Positions 36,562 to 50,219 are shown, counted from the stretch's first letter. The stretch: DNA of 64,000 nucleotides from Myrica gale (GCA_963930655.1 OZ005606.1:13411501-13475500); one strand, 5' to 3'. Translations and numbers: made by a program. Notes: generated by a model not told the origin, from the letters alone.

Positions 36562-39500
36562 ATCTCCCACTTGCCCTCAGAACTAAATATCACTGTCATG
36601 TCCCTATCTCATGTAAACTTGATTTCTTAGTTAATAACTCAGTTGGACCACAAAACAATTTTGAAATATATATCATATACTTTTATGTATTCATAAAATA
36701 GTTTTGTAAAACACTCCGGCCGGATTTCTTTTGGTCCAACTCTTTCATGAACACTAACTGAATATACTGTCTTTTCAAAATACTGTTGGATTCCTTGTTG
36801 AGCACTCATATCACTCAGTCATCACGCACACAACCCAACATGTCCAGATATAGTCCTGAATGAACATCATCGGTTGACAATATCAAAGCAAGTGTACACA
36901 ATTCATGAATAAATACAAACCTCTCAGGTCTAAGGACAATACCGAATTGTGATAGAACAACCTTTAATCTGACAGCGATCATTTCCAAAATGTGTTCTTA
37001 ATCGGATCCTGTTCAGTGTATGTACTTGTTATATGACACCCACTCGTCTGCTTAAGGTCATACCTCAATGATGGAATCAATCATTTTCCGCACAATAAGT
37101 GTAGACTTTATGATACAAAAGTCTAGAACACTTTTAGGCTTACAAGGGACTGAAAAATCATTATTCCCTGCCTTTGATTCATTAATCTCTAGCTTGATTT
37201 TTCTACAATGTTACCTGACAAAATTTACATACATAACATCTCATGTTACGTATAAACCCATAACAAAATAATATATGTGAGAAACAAATAAACTTTTATT
37301 ATCAAATAATAAAGAAAACGTCAAGCCCAAATCATACATATATCTCAAACTCATATCCTTAATATGTTTCTGAAACACTTTCTGAGATAAAGGTTTTTTA
37401 AATGGATCAGCTGATGCAACCTCACCATTCTGATATCACCTCTGGATATGATATCACGTATTGGGTGAAAACGACGTTTTATGTGTTTTGTCCTTTGATG
37501 AGACCTTGGTTCCACTGCCTGTGCAATTGCACCATTGTTATCGTAGTATAAGGGAATAGACGCCTCAATCGAAGGGACAACTTCAAGTTCTTGAAAGAAC
37601 TTGCATATCCACACAACTTCCTTTGCAGCTTCACTTGCAGCAACATATTCTGCCTCAGTTGTAGAATCAACAGTAGTACTTTGTTTGAAACTTCTCCAAC
37701 TAAATGCTCATTTGCCAAGAAGGAACACAAATCCGGACGTTGATCTTCTATCATCAGTATCCGATTGAAAATCCGAATCTGTATATCCCTGGATAGTTAG
37801 ATCCTCACTGCCATATACCAAGAAATAATGTTTTATATTTCTCAAATACTTGAGGATATGTTTCACTGCTGATCAATGTTCTGGACCTAGATTGGATAGA
37901 TATCTACTCACAACGTTAACTGCGTGACTAATATCAGGCGTATTGCAAAGCATAACATACATGAGACTCCATACAGCCGAAGCATAATGACAGTTACTCA
38001 TCTTCTCTCTTTCTTCAGGTGTTTTTGGACACATTTGCTTAGAGAGATGAATTCCATGTCTGAAGGGTAGAAACCCTTTCTTGGAATTTACCATGCTAAA
38101 TCTAGCCAATATCTTGTCAATATAATTGACCTGTGAGACCCAATAATCTCTTCTTTCGGTCTCTAAACACTTTGATCCCGAGTATGTAGGAGTTTCCCCA
38201 AAGTCTTTCATCGAAAATTAGTTAGACAACCACATTTTCACAGATGACAAAGCCCCTACATCATTCCCAATGAGTAGTATGTCATTCACATAAAGAACCA
38301 AAAAGGTAATAACACTCCCACTAACCTTCTTGTTGACACAAGGTTCATCTATGTTGTGTGAGAAACCAAACATTTTGATTGACTCGTCAAAACGGATGTT
38401 CCAACAACGTGATGCTTGTTTTAGGCCATAAATGGATTTCTCCAATTTGCACACTTTCGATTCATTTTCCCGAGATATGAAACCTTCTGGCTGATTCATA
38501 TAAATTTCTTCATGGATGTACCCATTCAAAAATGCAGTTTTCAAATCCATCTGTCATATCTCATAATCATAGTATGTTGCAATCGCTAATAGAATCCTTA
38601 TGGACTTTAGCATGGCTACAGGTGAAAAGGTTTTCTCATAATCAATACCAGTCTTTTGAGTATACCTTTTTGCCACCAGCCTAGCTTTAAAGGTCTCTAC
38701 CATCCTGTTGGTCCAAATTTCCTTTTGTAGACCCATTTGCAACCTATAGGCTTAATGCCTTCTGGTTTGTCTACCAAGGTCCATACCTTGTTGGAATACG
38801 TGGAGTCCATCTCTGATTGCATAACCATATGTCAATGCTTAACATCTTTGTCATTAACAACCTCTGTATAACCACAATGATCAATCTCCAGTCTCTCAGA
38901 TTCCATTCGGTAAATCTCATTTAACAAATTGAATTTTACTGGAGGTCTTATAATACTTTTACTACGACGAAGCTCCAGTGTCTCAACACTTGATCCTCAT
39001 TGTTCTCATTTTGCACAGTCACTGTACTATCTCTTTGCTCATCAATAGCAACTCTACTCTCGGTTTCATTCAAACTATAATCCTCTTCAAGAAAAGTAGC
39101 ATTCATGCTAACAAACACTTTGTTTTCTTTAGGATTATAAAAGTAGAAACCAGTAGTCATTTTGGGATAGCCTATAAATAGGCATATATCAGTCCTTGAT
39201 CCCAGCTTATCCACATTAAACCTTTTAACATGAGCTGGACAACCCCATATCTTAAAATAATTAAGACTTGGCTTCTTGCCAATCCATAACTCATATGAGG
39301 TATTAGGAACTGATTTTGTAGGGATCCTGTTTAACAAGTATACAACGGTCTCCAAAGCATGTCCCCAAAATGATATGGGCAACTCAGATATGCTCATCAT
39401 GGAACGAACCATATCCAATAGGGTTTTATTCCTTCTCTCTGCAACACCATTATGTTGTGGTGTGCCTGGTGGTGTGAGTAGAGATATTATTTCATTATCT

Positions 39501-42284
39501 TTAAGATAAACTTTAAAATCATCCAAGAGGTATTCGCCTCCCCTATCGGTGCGAATCATTTTAATGGACTTTCCAATCTGTTTCTCAACTTCATTGTAGA
39601 ATTCCTTGAATTTTTCAAAAGATTTCGATTTATGCTTTATCAACTATAGATAACCATACCTGGAATAATCATCAATGAAAGTAATGAAATAAGAGAAACC
39701 TCCTCTTGCCATGTGGTTGAAGGGACCACAAACATCAGTATGTATTAATCCTAATACTTCTGTAACTTTTATTCATTTTCCTATAAAAGGACTTTTGGTC
39801 ATCTTTCCTTGCAAGCAGGGCTCACAGATTAGATAGGGCTCAATTTTCAGAAATTGCAATGGCCCATCCCTTACCAATCTATTGATCCTATCAATATTGG
39901 CATGACCAAGTCTTAGATACCACAAGTAGGTTGGATTAATATCCCTCTTCCTCTTAAGGGATAACACACTGGAATCATCATTCTCAACATTATTCAAAGA
40001 ATTATCAACATTTAAAAGATAAAGACCATCATAAATAATTTCAGAAGCAACAAATTTATTTTGAAACTTTATAACAAGTTTTGAATTGAAAAGAAACGAA
40101 TATCCAGATAAAACAAGTTTCGAAACAGAATTCAAATTTATACGTACTTCTGGAACATAAAGACAACTTTTATTGAATCAAAATTATATTATTCGATAAT
40201 TCTAAACTAAACACTCCAATGACAGTCGTTGCAACAGTTGCACCCATCCCCATCTTAAGGATCAGCTCCCCTTCATGGAGGTTTCTGGTCTCCATGAACC
40301 CCCTGCAACATATTGCAGATGTGAGATGTAGAACCAGAATCCACACACCATGAATTAAATGGACCATCCATTAAATTCAATTCAATTACAAGCATATTTG
40401 ACACACCTTCAAAATGTTTGCCCTTTTTAAGAGAAGCTAAGTAAACTCGGCAATTTCTCTTCGAGTGACCAGGCTTGCCGCAATGGAAACAATTTCCTTT
40501 GCTTATGTTCTTGTCACCTCCTTTGTTTCCTTGTCCAACTTGGACATTCTTAACTGCCTGAAACCCCTTATTATTTTTCTTGAATTTCTTAAACTTGAGT
40601 TTCAGTTTCATAGAGGCATTAGATTTCTCTGTGACTATCACAGTAAGTTTGTCCTTCTTGATGAGAACTTGAGCTGACTGCAACATATTGAACAGCTTTG
40701 ACAATGTCACACTCATCTTGTTCATATTGTTGTTAAGGACAAACTGATTGAAAGAATCAGGCAGAGATGAAAGAATGACATCAACTTTTGTGTCACTATC
40801 CATCTCGACTCCCAAAAAATCCAGTTCGTTGATGAAAGAAATCATCTTCAAGAAATGATCCCGAACTGGGATTCCTTCCATCATCTTGGTGGACATCAGA
40901 TTCTTCATAGCAGTCTTCCTAGCAGATTTGCTCTGCTCTCCAAACATTTCTTGGAGATGCAACATAATGCCTGCAGTTATAGCTATGCCCTCACAATCTT
41001 TCTGCAAAACATTTGAGATTGAATCCATGATATAACACTTTGCCATATTATCATCCTCATGCCACTTGTTAAAGACTTTCTTTTCTTCCTCAGTGGCACT
41101 GTCCAGTGCAAGCTCAAGTGTCTCAGAGGTTAGAACATAAACGATCTTATCGCCTGAGAGAACAATCATAAGATTTCTCTTCCAATCAACATAATTCGGT
41201 CCTGTCAACCGATTGTCATCCAGAATCCTATCCAAAGGATTAAAAGTCATTTTGAATCTGCAAAATCATTCACATATATAATTCCATTAGATTCAGGTTT
41301 TTGAATAACTAATGGTACCACCCATCCGAACAATAAACAAATATATCACATATATCACAAAAATGAAAAATATAACATTTATATTTATAACATTCTAAAT
41401 GGGTATCGAGAATCTCTACCTTACATGCAACAACAAATACATTTTGGTACTCATTGTACACATCTTGTAAAGGAGAATATCTAATATTCATCAAAATTTA
41501 CATCATATGTAAAATATTTTAAAATATTTGTGATTCTCGATTTTCTTTTGGCCTACCTAAATAAACATCTCTTGTACTATTTTAGCACTTGTGTTTATTT
41601 GGTTTGTGCATTCCATTATCTAAGTGTGTTCCAAATACTTGTGAGTTATGTCACTATTTTAGTAGAAACTTCCACTAAGATGTAGACACTTATCTCCCCA
41701 AGAGATAAGCAAGAAAATTTTACAAAATTAAATCGATTTTATCCATTTTGGCTTCAACCAATTTTAATCAAGTAAAACTCCTATTTATTGATACTAGAGA
41801 CTATAGGAAAAATTACAATAATTAATCCTATTTAGCACCAAAAATTGGAAGACAAATTTCCAAAAATGTTTTATTTTAGAAAAATTCCTGTCAAACCGGG
41901 TCAACACGGTCAAACCAGTCTGACCCGTTGACCCACCGGTCCTGGTCCAACTCGGTCCGGTTATGGATGATGGTCCTGCTCTAACCCGGACTTGGGCTGG
42001 GCTACGGGCCCCGGTCCAACCTGTGGCCCTTGCCCCGCATGGGCTGGCCCATTAGGGCCCAGCCCGTGCAGTGTAGCCGTCCTCTCCCCTGTTTTTTTTA
42101 ATGATGACGTTTAGGCGCCCTTGGAGAGGGACTGTGCTGGTCGCCGTCAGTCACTGGCTGGCCACGTCCGGCCAGTCCCAGGTCGGACGTTGGCCGGCCT
42201 TTCCACCTGTGGCCACCGCGCGACCTTTCCATCTGATTAAGACTGGATTAATCAATTGGCTATCGAGGACACATAATTCTAACA
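36098..42284 (-). mobile_element. Fossil Copia retrotransposon within the RLP gene
   Basis: A 5-bp duplication CATAC flanks it (36092-36096 and 42285-42289). Order on the - strand: gag at about 41250-40273 with a Copia gag domain and the zinc knuckle CFHCGKPGHSKRNC; integrase at about 40135-38950 ([19 protein letters not shown]); reverse transcriptase at about 38740-37870 (LYVNDILLIGNDV); RNase H at about 37750-37350 (YYDNNGAIAQAVEPR). The polypurine tract is near 36575 and the left LTR spans 36561-36098. The element is broken, with a number of frame interruptions. The outer 49 bases of the right terminus differ from the left LTR at about four positions, which suggests an old insertion. A GC-rich segment (41890-42230) next to the right terminus is unlike the rest of the element. 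Confidence 0.88.
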
Positions 42285-43785
42285 CATACAACCAGATTGG
42301 TATCACACCAGACAAGTTGTTGTTTCGAACGTCTACGATTACCAAAGACGGACTATTTAATATCATGGGTGAGATGGTTCCTTCGAAGTGATTGCCACAA
42401 AGTTGTAAGCACTCCAACGGGCTCTCATTTGTAGTCAAACTTTGAGGGTATTGTTCCTGAGAGCTTGTTCTTAGAAATGTCTAATATTTTAAGAGGCGGA
42501 TCACCAATAGACGACGGAATGTTGCCTTCTAATAAATTGGAGGACATGTTAACTACCTCTAAGAAAGGAAGAAGACCACCAATATCTTTAGGAAGAGAAC
42601 CGTTGATATGATTATCAGATATGTCAAACATTTCAAGCTGTGATGGAGCACAATTAGCAGAGCAATTTGAAAAAGAACCATTCATTTCGTTGCTCCTCAA
42701 GAATAAGGCAGTGATATTCATGTTGAACAGTAGTTGACAAGGTATGCTTCCTTCTAATGAGTTATGGGACAAGTGTAGCAAAGCCAAGTCATGTTGGGTG
42801 GAGATGAAGCTTGGAACAATGTTACCATTCTTCTTGTTGATGTTGCAGCTTTCCAAGTTCAGATAATTTAGCGAAAAGGATGGGACCCATGAGGTAGATT
42901 CGGTTTCAACTTCCAGCTTGTTGTTTGAAAGATCGAGGTAACTGAGACTAGAAGCATTGGCAAAGATGGAAAATGACAACAAGCCTCCCATTGATTACTC
43001 GAAACATCAAATAACGGAATTTTGCTGCTGTTCGAAAATATGGATGAAGGAAGATTACCATGAAAGCGATTACTTGAAAGGTTGAGGAAAGTTAGAGTTG
43101 AAGCATTGGCAAATATGGAAAATGATAAATCCCCTTCTAGTTGATTATCCGAGACATCAATATCACCTTGAAAGTGATTACTTCCTAGATGAAGTGAGGC
43201 TTTGAATCAGTCCGAGACAAGATACTATAATCCCTTCCAACTTATTATCGCCAAGGTCTATCAACCTTAGATGCTTTAATTGCTTCAATTGACAGAAGGC
43301 TGCAGCAAAATAAATTTGGCAAATGAGTCTTGCAAAGAATCTACACTATATATTCTGTGAATTATGGTCCTATGTTATTGCCTTCCAGATTTGGATGGTC
43401 CAATCTGGGAGAAAAAGAAGGATATAGCACACTATTGTAGTTTCACCTACTAAATGTTTTCTGAGGTACAAGAAACTACAAATTCTCAAACCTTTTTGTA
43501 TTGCAAATTCTGTGTGAAAAGAAACAGAAAAGAAATGTCAGTTAAATAGACCCATAACAAACATGTAGAAGTTCGCCTTAAGCAGGACGAAGCTAGAAAT
43601 TTATTATGGTGGCCAATTCTATAAAAACATATTATGGGGAAGCAAAAATTAATTAAACCTAAAAACAATTGTCACAAAACCATTAAAAAGGGCTACAAAA
43701 TTGGCTGATTTTTGCAGATTTTAGGGGCTTGCCTTAAGTATTAGCAGAATCCATTGTACCTACTGTGTTGGGCAAGACTTCATGA

Positions 43786-44501
43786 TGTAGAAAAATCGAA
43801 ATTGAAGAAATGATTCGGAAAAGAAATTGCTCCAAAGACACAACATAGTTGCTTTCCTTAAACGATATTTGCCCCCACCAGTTTGTGCACAGGGTCATTC
43901 AAATTCGTTTAGGATACAATAGAGCCTGGATTTAGGGATCCACTCGTACAAAATGCGTAGCACAACACACGAATCATGTACGTTCCATATCTTGACAGTT
44001 TAAGGCAGTTTTACATTTAAAATGGAGGCAGTTACTACATCAAACGTTGTAATTATTCAATTTTAATCCAAACGCGATTCTAGCAGTTTAAAAACTGCTA
44101 ATATCGTGGACACGATTTATCAAATCGTGATCACGATTTTAATCACGTTTTAATATTCATGATTAGATAACTAACCATACGGATTTAAACTATAAATAAA
44201 ATCCACCGTTGGATTTTCATCAAAGCTGAAATCAATGCGATCTGACCGTCCGATCAAAAGACCAAAAATACACTGCTCAGATCCTCGCTCTGATGCTTCG
44301 TGCTAAGTGCCAAGTGCGCCTCATAAGCGCCACAAAAGCGCCGTACAACCCACGCCACGCGCGCGCGCGCGTGTGGTGCACCATAGACTCCATGTCTTGC
44401 ACTATAGCAGAAAGAAGGAGTTTCCATTTGAGACATTTTAATAAATTCACAATCCCAAAATATAATATATAATAATACATATTTTGAAAAACACTTTAAC
44501 A
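43786..44501 (-). repeat. 3' LTR of the Copia element at 43786-47042
   Basis: About 716 bp, starting TGTTAAAGTG in element orientation and ending TTTTTCTACA. A CG-alternating tract (about 44357-44372) and the phrase CACCATAGACTCCATGTC are shared with the right LTR (46905-46965). Confidence 0.7.
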
Positions 44502-47042
44502 ATCCCCCATCATTTTCAAAATGCAGGAATAACAACTATTATGCATAAATTAAAGGTGTCTTGTGAACTTGAACCTATACTTAGTGAAAATATGTCAAAG
44601 CTGATTAGAAAAGTATGGTAGACAAGCTTTGAACCATCAATCCTATGTAATCAGCCGGATGTACCTCACACATAAGAGTTAAGCCTATCAAGATATTCAG
44701 AAAGCTGACCCGTGGATTGGCCGTGGGTCGTGTATCCTTTTCATGAGTGCTCTAGAGATAAAACCAAATTCTCATAGAGGGCGGCACCACCCACGACACT
44801 CATATAGGTAGACTTTTGAGTGTCCTGTAATTACCACTCCCTTGAACACATACAGTGTTCCAAGTCTATTAAGTGCTTAGAAGCACAATACCTCAAGTTA
44901 CATTACAGGTACAAGCACTTGTCCTTTTGGAGGTGGTCAAAACTGTAAAGTGCTTGTCATCACCATAGGATGTACTTTTGCTCATTGAACCCAAGAACTT
45001 GATACTTCAAGTGTTGGGTTGAGTTTCCATCTTTTAGTGATTTTGGATCATTAGTTTTAGCTCCATCCCTTTTGATGTTTTCCACACCAAATCCTTTGTA
45101 AGTCCTTTAGTCAACGGATCCGTAAGATTTTCAGAAGATCTTACAAAGCTTATAGTAATTGTCTCACATAGCTATGTCTTAGGCCAATATGTCTAGATTT
45201 GCCACTATAGACATTGCTATATGTCCGAGATAATGTAGCTTGGCTATCACAGTGAATTGATATTGGCGCCATCGGTTTAGGCCAAATAGGAATTTCCAGT
45301 AATAAATTCCGTAACCATTCGGCCTCTTTCCCACATGAAGCCAAAGCAACAAATTCGGATGCCATGGTTGAATCTCTAATTATGCTTTGTTTCTTAGATC
45401 CCCATGAGATCGTCTCACCACCAAGTGTGAATATCCAACCACTTGTAGATTTGTGATCCTCATTCTCATTGATCCAACTAGCATCAGTAAATCCCTCTAA
45501 CACAGAAGGATATCCGCTGTACTGTATACCATAATCCATGGTTCTTTTTAAATATTGAAGAACTCTACGTAAAACATTCCAATAAATATGTCCTGGGTTA
45601 CTGGTGTATCTATTCAATTTCCCAACAACGAATCCTATGTAAGGACGAGTACAAGTCATGGCATACATTAAACACCCTATAACTCTTGCATATTCCAGCT
45701 GATCTACAGCTCTTCCAGTATTTGGAAAAAGTTTCACACTTTTATCAAAAGGTGTTGAAACCGGTTTACAATTCATATGATTAAACCGTTTGAGAATTTT
45801 CTCAATATAATGTGACTGGGTCAGAGTGATACAATTAGTATTTCTACTAATTCTAATTCCTAGAATCACATCAGCAACACCCAAATCTTTTATGTCAAAT
45901 GTTGATGATAAAAACTTTTTGGTGTCTAACACAGATGTCATATCAGTTCCAAAAATTAACATATCATCCACATACAAAAATAATAACACCTTGACGCCCA
46001 TGAAACTTGCTATAAACACACTTATCGGATTCATGTACCCGATACCCATTTACAATGACAGCCTCGTCAAATTTCTCATGCCACTGCTTAGGAGCTTGTT
46101 TGAGACCATATAAAGATCTAACCAATTTACATACCTCATGTTCTTGTCCAGGCATCACAAAACCCTCAGGTTGATCCATATATATCTCTTCCACAAATAT
46201 CCCATTCAAAAAAGCAGTTTTGACATCCATTTGATGAATTTCAAAATGATAAATCGATGTTAATGCAATTAAAGTTCGAATAGAAGCAATTCGAGCAACA
46301 GGAGCATATGTTTCAAAATAATTCAGACCTTCCTTTTGCGTGTGGTGCACCCTTGGCTACTAATCGTGCCTTAAATTTGTCAATAGTTCCATCGATTTTC
46401 ATTTTCTTTTTGAAAATCCACTTACAGCCAATTGGTGTAGACCCCGGTGGAAGGTCTACCAACTTCCAAGTATTATTTCCCATTATAGAATCCATTTCAT
46501 CATCGATTGCTTCCTTCCAGAAAGCAGACTCCTGAGATTTCATAGCCTCATTAAACGTCAAAGGATCAGGTTCTAAACCTGAAGATATCAACATTTGATG
46601 ACATTCACCATCCCATGATCCTTCAACCAAAAACGTTATGAAATCTGGTCCAAAAGATTTTTCTTTCCTTATTCTTTTACTCCTTATTTCAGGAGTTTGA
46701 CTAGTTTGACCAAATTCATAAGATCTCTCGATAGGTTTGACCTCCTTATCTTGTAAGGATGAAATTGTAGTGAACCTATTTTCAAAGAATTCGGCATCTC
46801 TGGATTCTATAATTGTATTAACATCAACATAGGTTCAACAATTAAGAACCTGTAACCTTTGCTATGTTGAGCGTCACAAAAGCACCCTAGCGCCCTACAG
46901 CCCACGCCACGCGCGCGCGCATGTGCGTGTGGTGCACCATAGACTCCATGTCTTGCACTATAGCAAATACAAGTTAAAACACTTATATCTCAATCCCAAA
47001 ATATAATATATAATAATACTTATTTTGAAAAACACTTTAACA
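43786..47042 (-). mobile_element. Fossil Copia retrotransposon, second insertion in the RLP gene
   Basis: A 5-bp duplication CATGA flanks it (43781-43785 and 47043-47047). On the - strand, 46630-45150 reads pol: reverse transcriptase (DQPEGFVMPGQEHEVCKLVR, SLYGLKQAPKQWHEKFDE, LLFLYVDDMLIFGTD) and RNase H (DHKSTSGWIFTLGG, IHCDSQATLS, YSGKSRHIGLRHSYV). The left LTR is 44501-43786 and the right one is recognisable at about 47042-46860. The last ~60 bases of the two LTRs differ at about one position, so this insertion looks younger than the neighbouring Copia. Gag and integrase are not recognisable and the element is broken. Its sequence differs enough from the 36098-42284 element to be another lineage. 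Confidence 0.85.
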
Positions 47043-47670
47043 CATGAATCAGTCAAACTGAATTGAGTTGGATGTGAGATTAACAGCAAAAACAGAAGAA
47101 AATTATTTGCATTGTAAATAACGAAATACTAAGTGTAAGTTCTTCAAGATCATCGAATACATTGTAGGACCTAGGAGGATGTGACTGAAATAACAAAAAC
47201 CATCTGAGATATGAATTGAAACAGGGTAAAGTTTAAAAGCTACTCGTATCTTTGGATTTAAAAAATATGTAAATAATAATCACGAGTTCATGACATAAAA
47301 GATGGATAGATAGGTAAAGTTGCTCACGTTTCAGCGTTCCTTCGATGTTCATGGCATTGAGTGTAAGTTCTTCAAGATCAACGAATACAGTCAACGAAGT
47401 TACATTTGGATACCATATCCTTGATGGTGCACTGTCACTTTCCAAATGGATAGCAATTACCTTCACTGAAATACTGTCACAAGAGATCGCATTTGCGCTA
47501 CAGCAATGCTTTCCGTCGATGTCCGCAAAGGCTGAACCATTAGTGGAGTTTCTGATCTCCAAGAGGGCTCTGCTCTGTTCTTCAGTGCATCCTTCAGACC
47601 AAGCTGATAGGTAAAAAGTGAAGGCCATATGCCAAACAGAGATGCACTTAGTAGCAGATGAAGTCTTCAT

Positions 47671-49276
47671 CTGGGAAGAGATTTCAACTTAAAGTTTTTG
47701 CTTCCACAACTTCGGAATTGAATGGTTGAGCATCTTTTTCATACTGCTTTTATAATGCCCGGAAACAAGGACTATTGAGTGGAGTATGGGGTAATTAATG
47801 TACAAAATCCCACTGTAATCGAACAGACTGCAAATAGGATCAAATTGCGATCTTATTAATTTTTTGTAAGAAATAGTTTAAAAAATAAGAGTGTGATAAC
47901 GGGTGCACTCTTAGTACAAGCAATCTAGGTCAAGATCCGGTAGAAGTTATATGGTATTCTATACAGTAATCGCTTCAGAAATATAGGGATAGGTTAGATT
48001 GGTTCCTAAACGCTATTGAGTGATTTTGATCGTTATATGCCAAATGACTTCTTCTGTCCGTGATCCTTGACTCTACCTTACCCATCCTCAATCCTTGTTA
48101 AGATCTACGAATGCTGATAATTGGTAGTTGAAATCTTTAAGGGGCCACCGTTTATCATCCCTTGCGGAGGAAAGCCTTTTTGGTAATTTTTTAGGGGATC
48201 ACCGTGTATAATCATATGTTTTGTGCGATCAGTGACTTATCAGAAAAAGCGAGACTTGTCTTATTAGTCACTGGTTACCAGGATGCTGAGGGGAGTGATT
48301 AGGGCACCCCTGTGACCCTTGCCGAAGGCTTTTCTTCCTATCGGAGGTTCAGGATGTAAAACCAACTACTAACTGACCCATGGTGAAAACCAAATCAGAA
48401 CAATACAGTATACTTTGGTCAAAATTGACAAAGTTGCTGGCTCAATGGAGTGAAATGTCCTGAGGTGTAAACTTGGTGCAGACCACTTTTCATGCCAGGG
48501 TGGCCAGAAATAGGGGATATCTGACGGAAAATCCAGATCAAAGGAGTTGTTTTTAACCTTTTGTAACATGGCTGGCATTGAAGTGTTAGTGTTGAAATGT
48601 TGGGCGTGAGAGAAGAAGACACGATGAGGGACAGAACATTAGCTAGAAGTTTCGGGAGGAGTTACGAAGTGAAGACTTGGAGCTGGAAGGGTCAGTATTG
48701 TCGTATGGGCTTTCTTATATGATGGGCTTGGACGTCATGGGCTCATTTAATTGAGAAGTTGTTGTAGTGGGTTGCTGTAGTGGGTTGTACGCATGTTGTT
48801 AATGGGCTTGGAGTTTAGGAAAGAAGCTATGTGATGTGGCAGGTAACGATTATAAAGTGCGGTGGTTCCAGAAGAAGGCTGTTAGAATAATGCGGTTAGA
48901 AATATTAGTTTCTTTCGTGCATCGTATATAGGGTGACAATTATCCTTATGAAGGGTATCAAAGAACCCAGTAGCATTTCTATCAATTCTCTCTAAATGCT
49001 ACGGAGGTTAGCCAAACCTCAAATTGGCTTTGTTCTTTCTTTTATTACAGTAACATTCAGTGGAGATCAATCAATACAACTTCAATTTCAAATCCTATTC
49101 TATCTTTAATTACAAATATCCAAGAGAACTGCTACACCTTTAGCATGGGGAGAAAACAAGTTTCTCAAATATTTCTTTAGAACCTGGGACAATTTTCTTT
49201 TCTTCTTTGTACTATCCATAGAATATGTCAGTATTTTGGTTATTCTCGATTGTCATGTTTCTTGATTTGCTTTCAG
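47671..49276. other. Intergenic, RLP upstream region and unidentified DNA
   Basis: The first few hundred bases are upstream of the RLP start. From about 48600 to 49090 the sequence has the look of an LTR or leader, but no ends were found. No gene. Confidence 0.35.
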
Positions 49277-49778
49277 TTAAGAGTAGAAGGCATTCTGATA
49301 GAGGGCTCAAAATGGAGCAAGCTTCTTGATTCTGAGAAGAAGGGCCAATGGTGGTTGTCTGGTGACGTGGCTTCTACAAAGGACAATGTTGAAGAGGTTG
49401 CCAGCACAATAGACAGAGAGGTTCTTGAAGCCCAAAAGATGCTCAGCTTGCCTCTGAGCAGAGGATGAACACAGATGCTAGAAGGGCAATCTTTTGTATA
49501 CTAATGAGTGGAGAGGACTACATTGATACTTTTGAGAAGCTTGTAAGATTGGATTTACAGGGAAAGCAGGTGGGTACCTTTTGATCCATGTTCCCTTTTC
49601 TTTTTACAGCTGTCTTCTTTTATTTTCTGATCTTCTGCTTTCATGTTCTTCACAGGACAGAGAGCTTGTGCGCGTTCTTGTAGAGTGCTGTTTACAGGAG
49701 AAAGTATTTAACAAGTATTACACTGTTCTTGCTTCCAAGTTGTGTGAGCATGACAAAAACCACAAGTTCACTTTACAG
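49277..49778 (+). pseudogene. NOM1: NOM1/SGD1-like gene fragment (MIF4G-MA3 junction)
   Basis: Two consecutive exons of the nucleolar MIF4G-domain protein are present: 49277-49569 (after TGATTTGCTTTCAG, donor GTGGGT) and 49656-49778 (after TTCTTCACAG, donor GTGCTC). They read KKGQWWLSGDVASTKDNVEE, STIDREVLEAQKML, then in another frame MNTDARRAIFCILMSGEDYI and LVRLDLQGKQ, and on to DRELVRVLVECCLQEKVFNK and CEHDKNHKFTLQ. The frame shifts by one base between QKML and ASEQRMNTD (about 49441-49455). In other eukaryotes this protein works in 40S ribosome-subunit assembly in the nucleolus. The flanking exons expected upstream and downstream (next residues would resemble YCLWDHFKEL) are not in the window. 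It is a truncated, frameshifted copy, possibly moved by a transposon. The exon junctions show it was copied from DNA, not mRNA. Confidence 0.85.
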
Positions 49779-50099
49779 GTGCTCCTTTCTCTTCATATTT
49801 TGATTAAATGACTATTGAATAAAGTTAGCATAAAGCATGGGAAAAAATGCTTTAGTGTAGATTTTGACAAATTGCTCATCATTTGAGTTTCTAGGTTCTA
49901 CATCTTAGGTTTACTTTCTTCGTGCGTAACAATTATATTAGGTTGTGAAAGTTTCTTGGATTCCGTTTTCTTCCGTAAATCTTTTTTTGTGTTCCTTGCT
50001 AGATTGAAGTCTATTGTATTGAAGTTCACACATCTTCAGCACGTTACTATTGGCTTTAAAATCAATAATTTTGATAATTAAAAGACATTGCCTAGTAAT
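49779..50099. other. Intron-like remainder after the NOM1 fragment
   Basis: AT-rich, with the start of an intron after the last exon of the fragment. No further exon is seen before the CACTA-type end at 50100. Confidence 0.5.
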
Positions 50100-50219
50100 C
50101 ACTACAACAAATTAGAATTTTAGCGACGACTTTTTCAGCGACGAATGTGAAGTTCGTCGCTGATTTGGAGAACGAAACTCCTTTAGCGACGAACCAAGAA
50201 AAACCGTTGCCGAAACATC

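Larger units (their letters stand above)
35107..47670 (-). pseudogene. LRR receptor-like protein gene, split by transposons
   Basis: Exon 1 (47670-47328) has a signal peptide and the LRR N-cap (EGCTEEQSRALLEIRNSTNG, then HCCSANAISCD), then VDLEELTLNAMNIEGTL and a GT donor. A diverged copy of that last motif (FDDLEELTLS) is left at about 47165-47120. The main LRR block starts at 43299 after a TTTTGCTGCAG acceptor (LIDLGDNKLEGIIVSCLG) and runs to 42290 with NLESCNIN, HLSHNSLEGSIP, DISDNHINGSLP and VRNNNLSGVIP. The last block (about 35964-35107) has GNRFEGRLSRRM, YISHNRLS, DLSSNRLSGSLP, DLSHNGLTGKIPSEV and GNLKLCGDPLP. The order is that of RLP1/9/15-type proteins, surface receptors for defence or development. 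The acidic and membrane parts after the last LRR are absent. Frame changes occur around 43000-43250 and near 35930. Two Copia elements and a MITE lie inside it, so it is dead. Confidence 0.85.
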
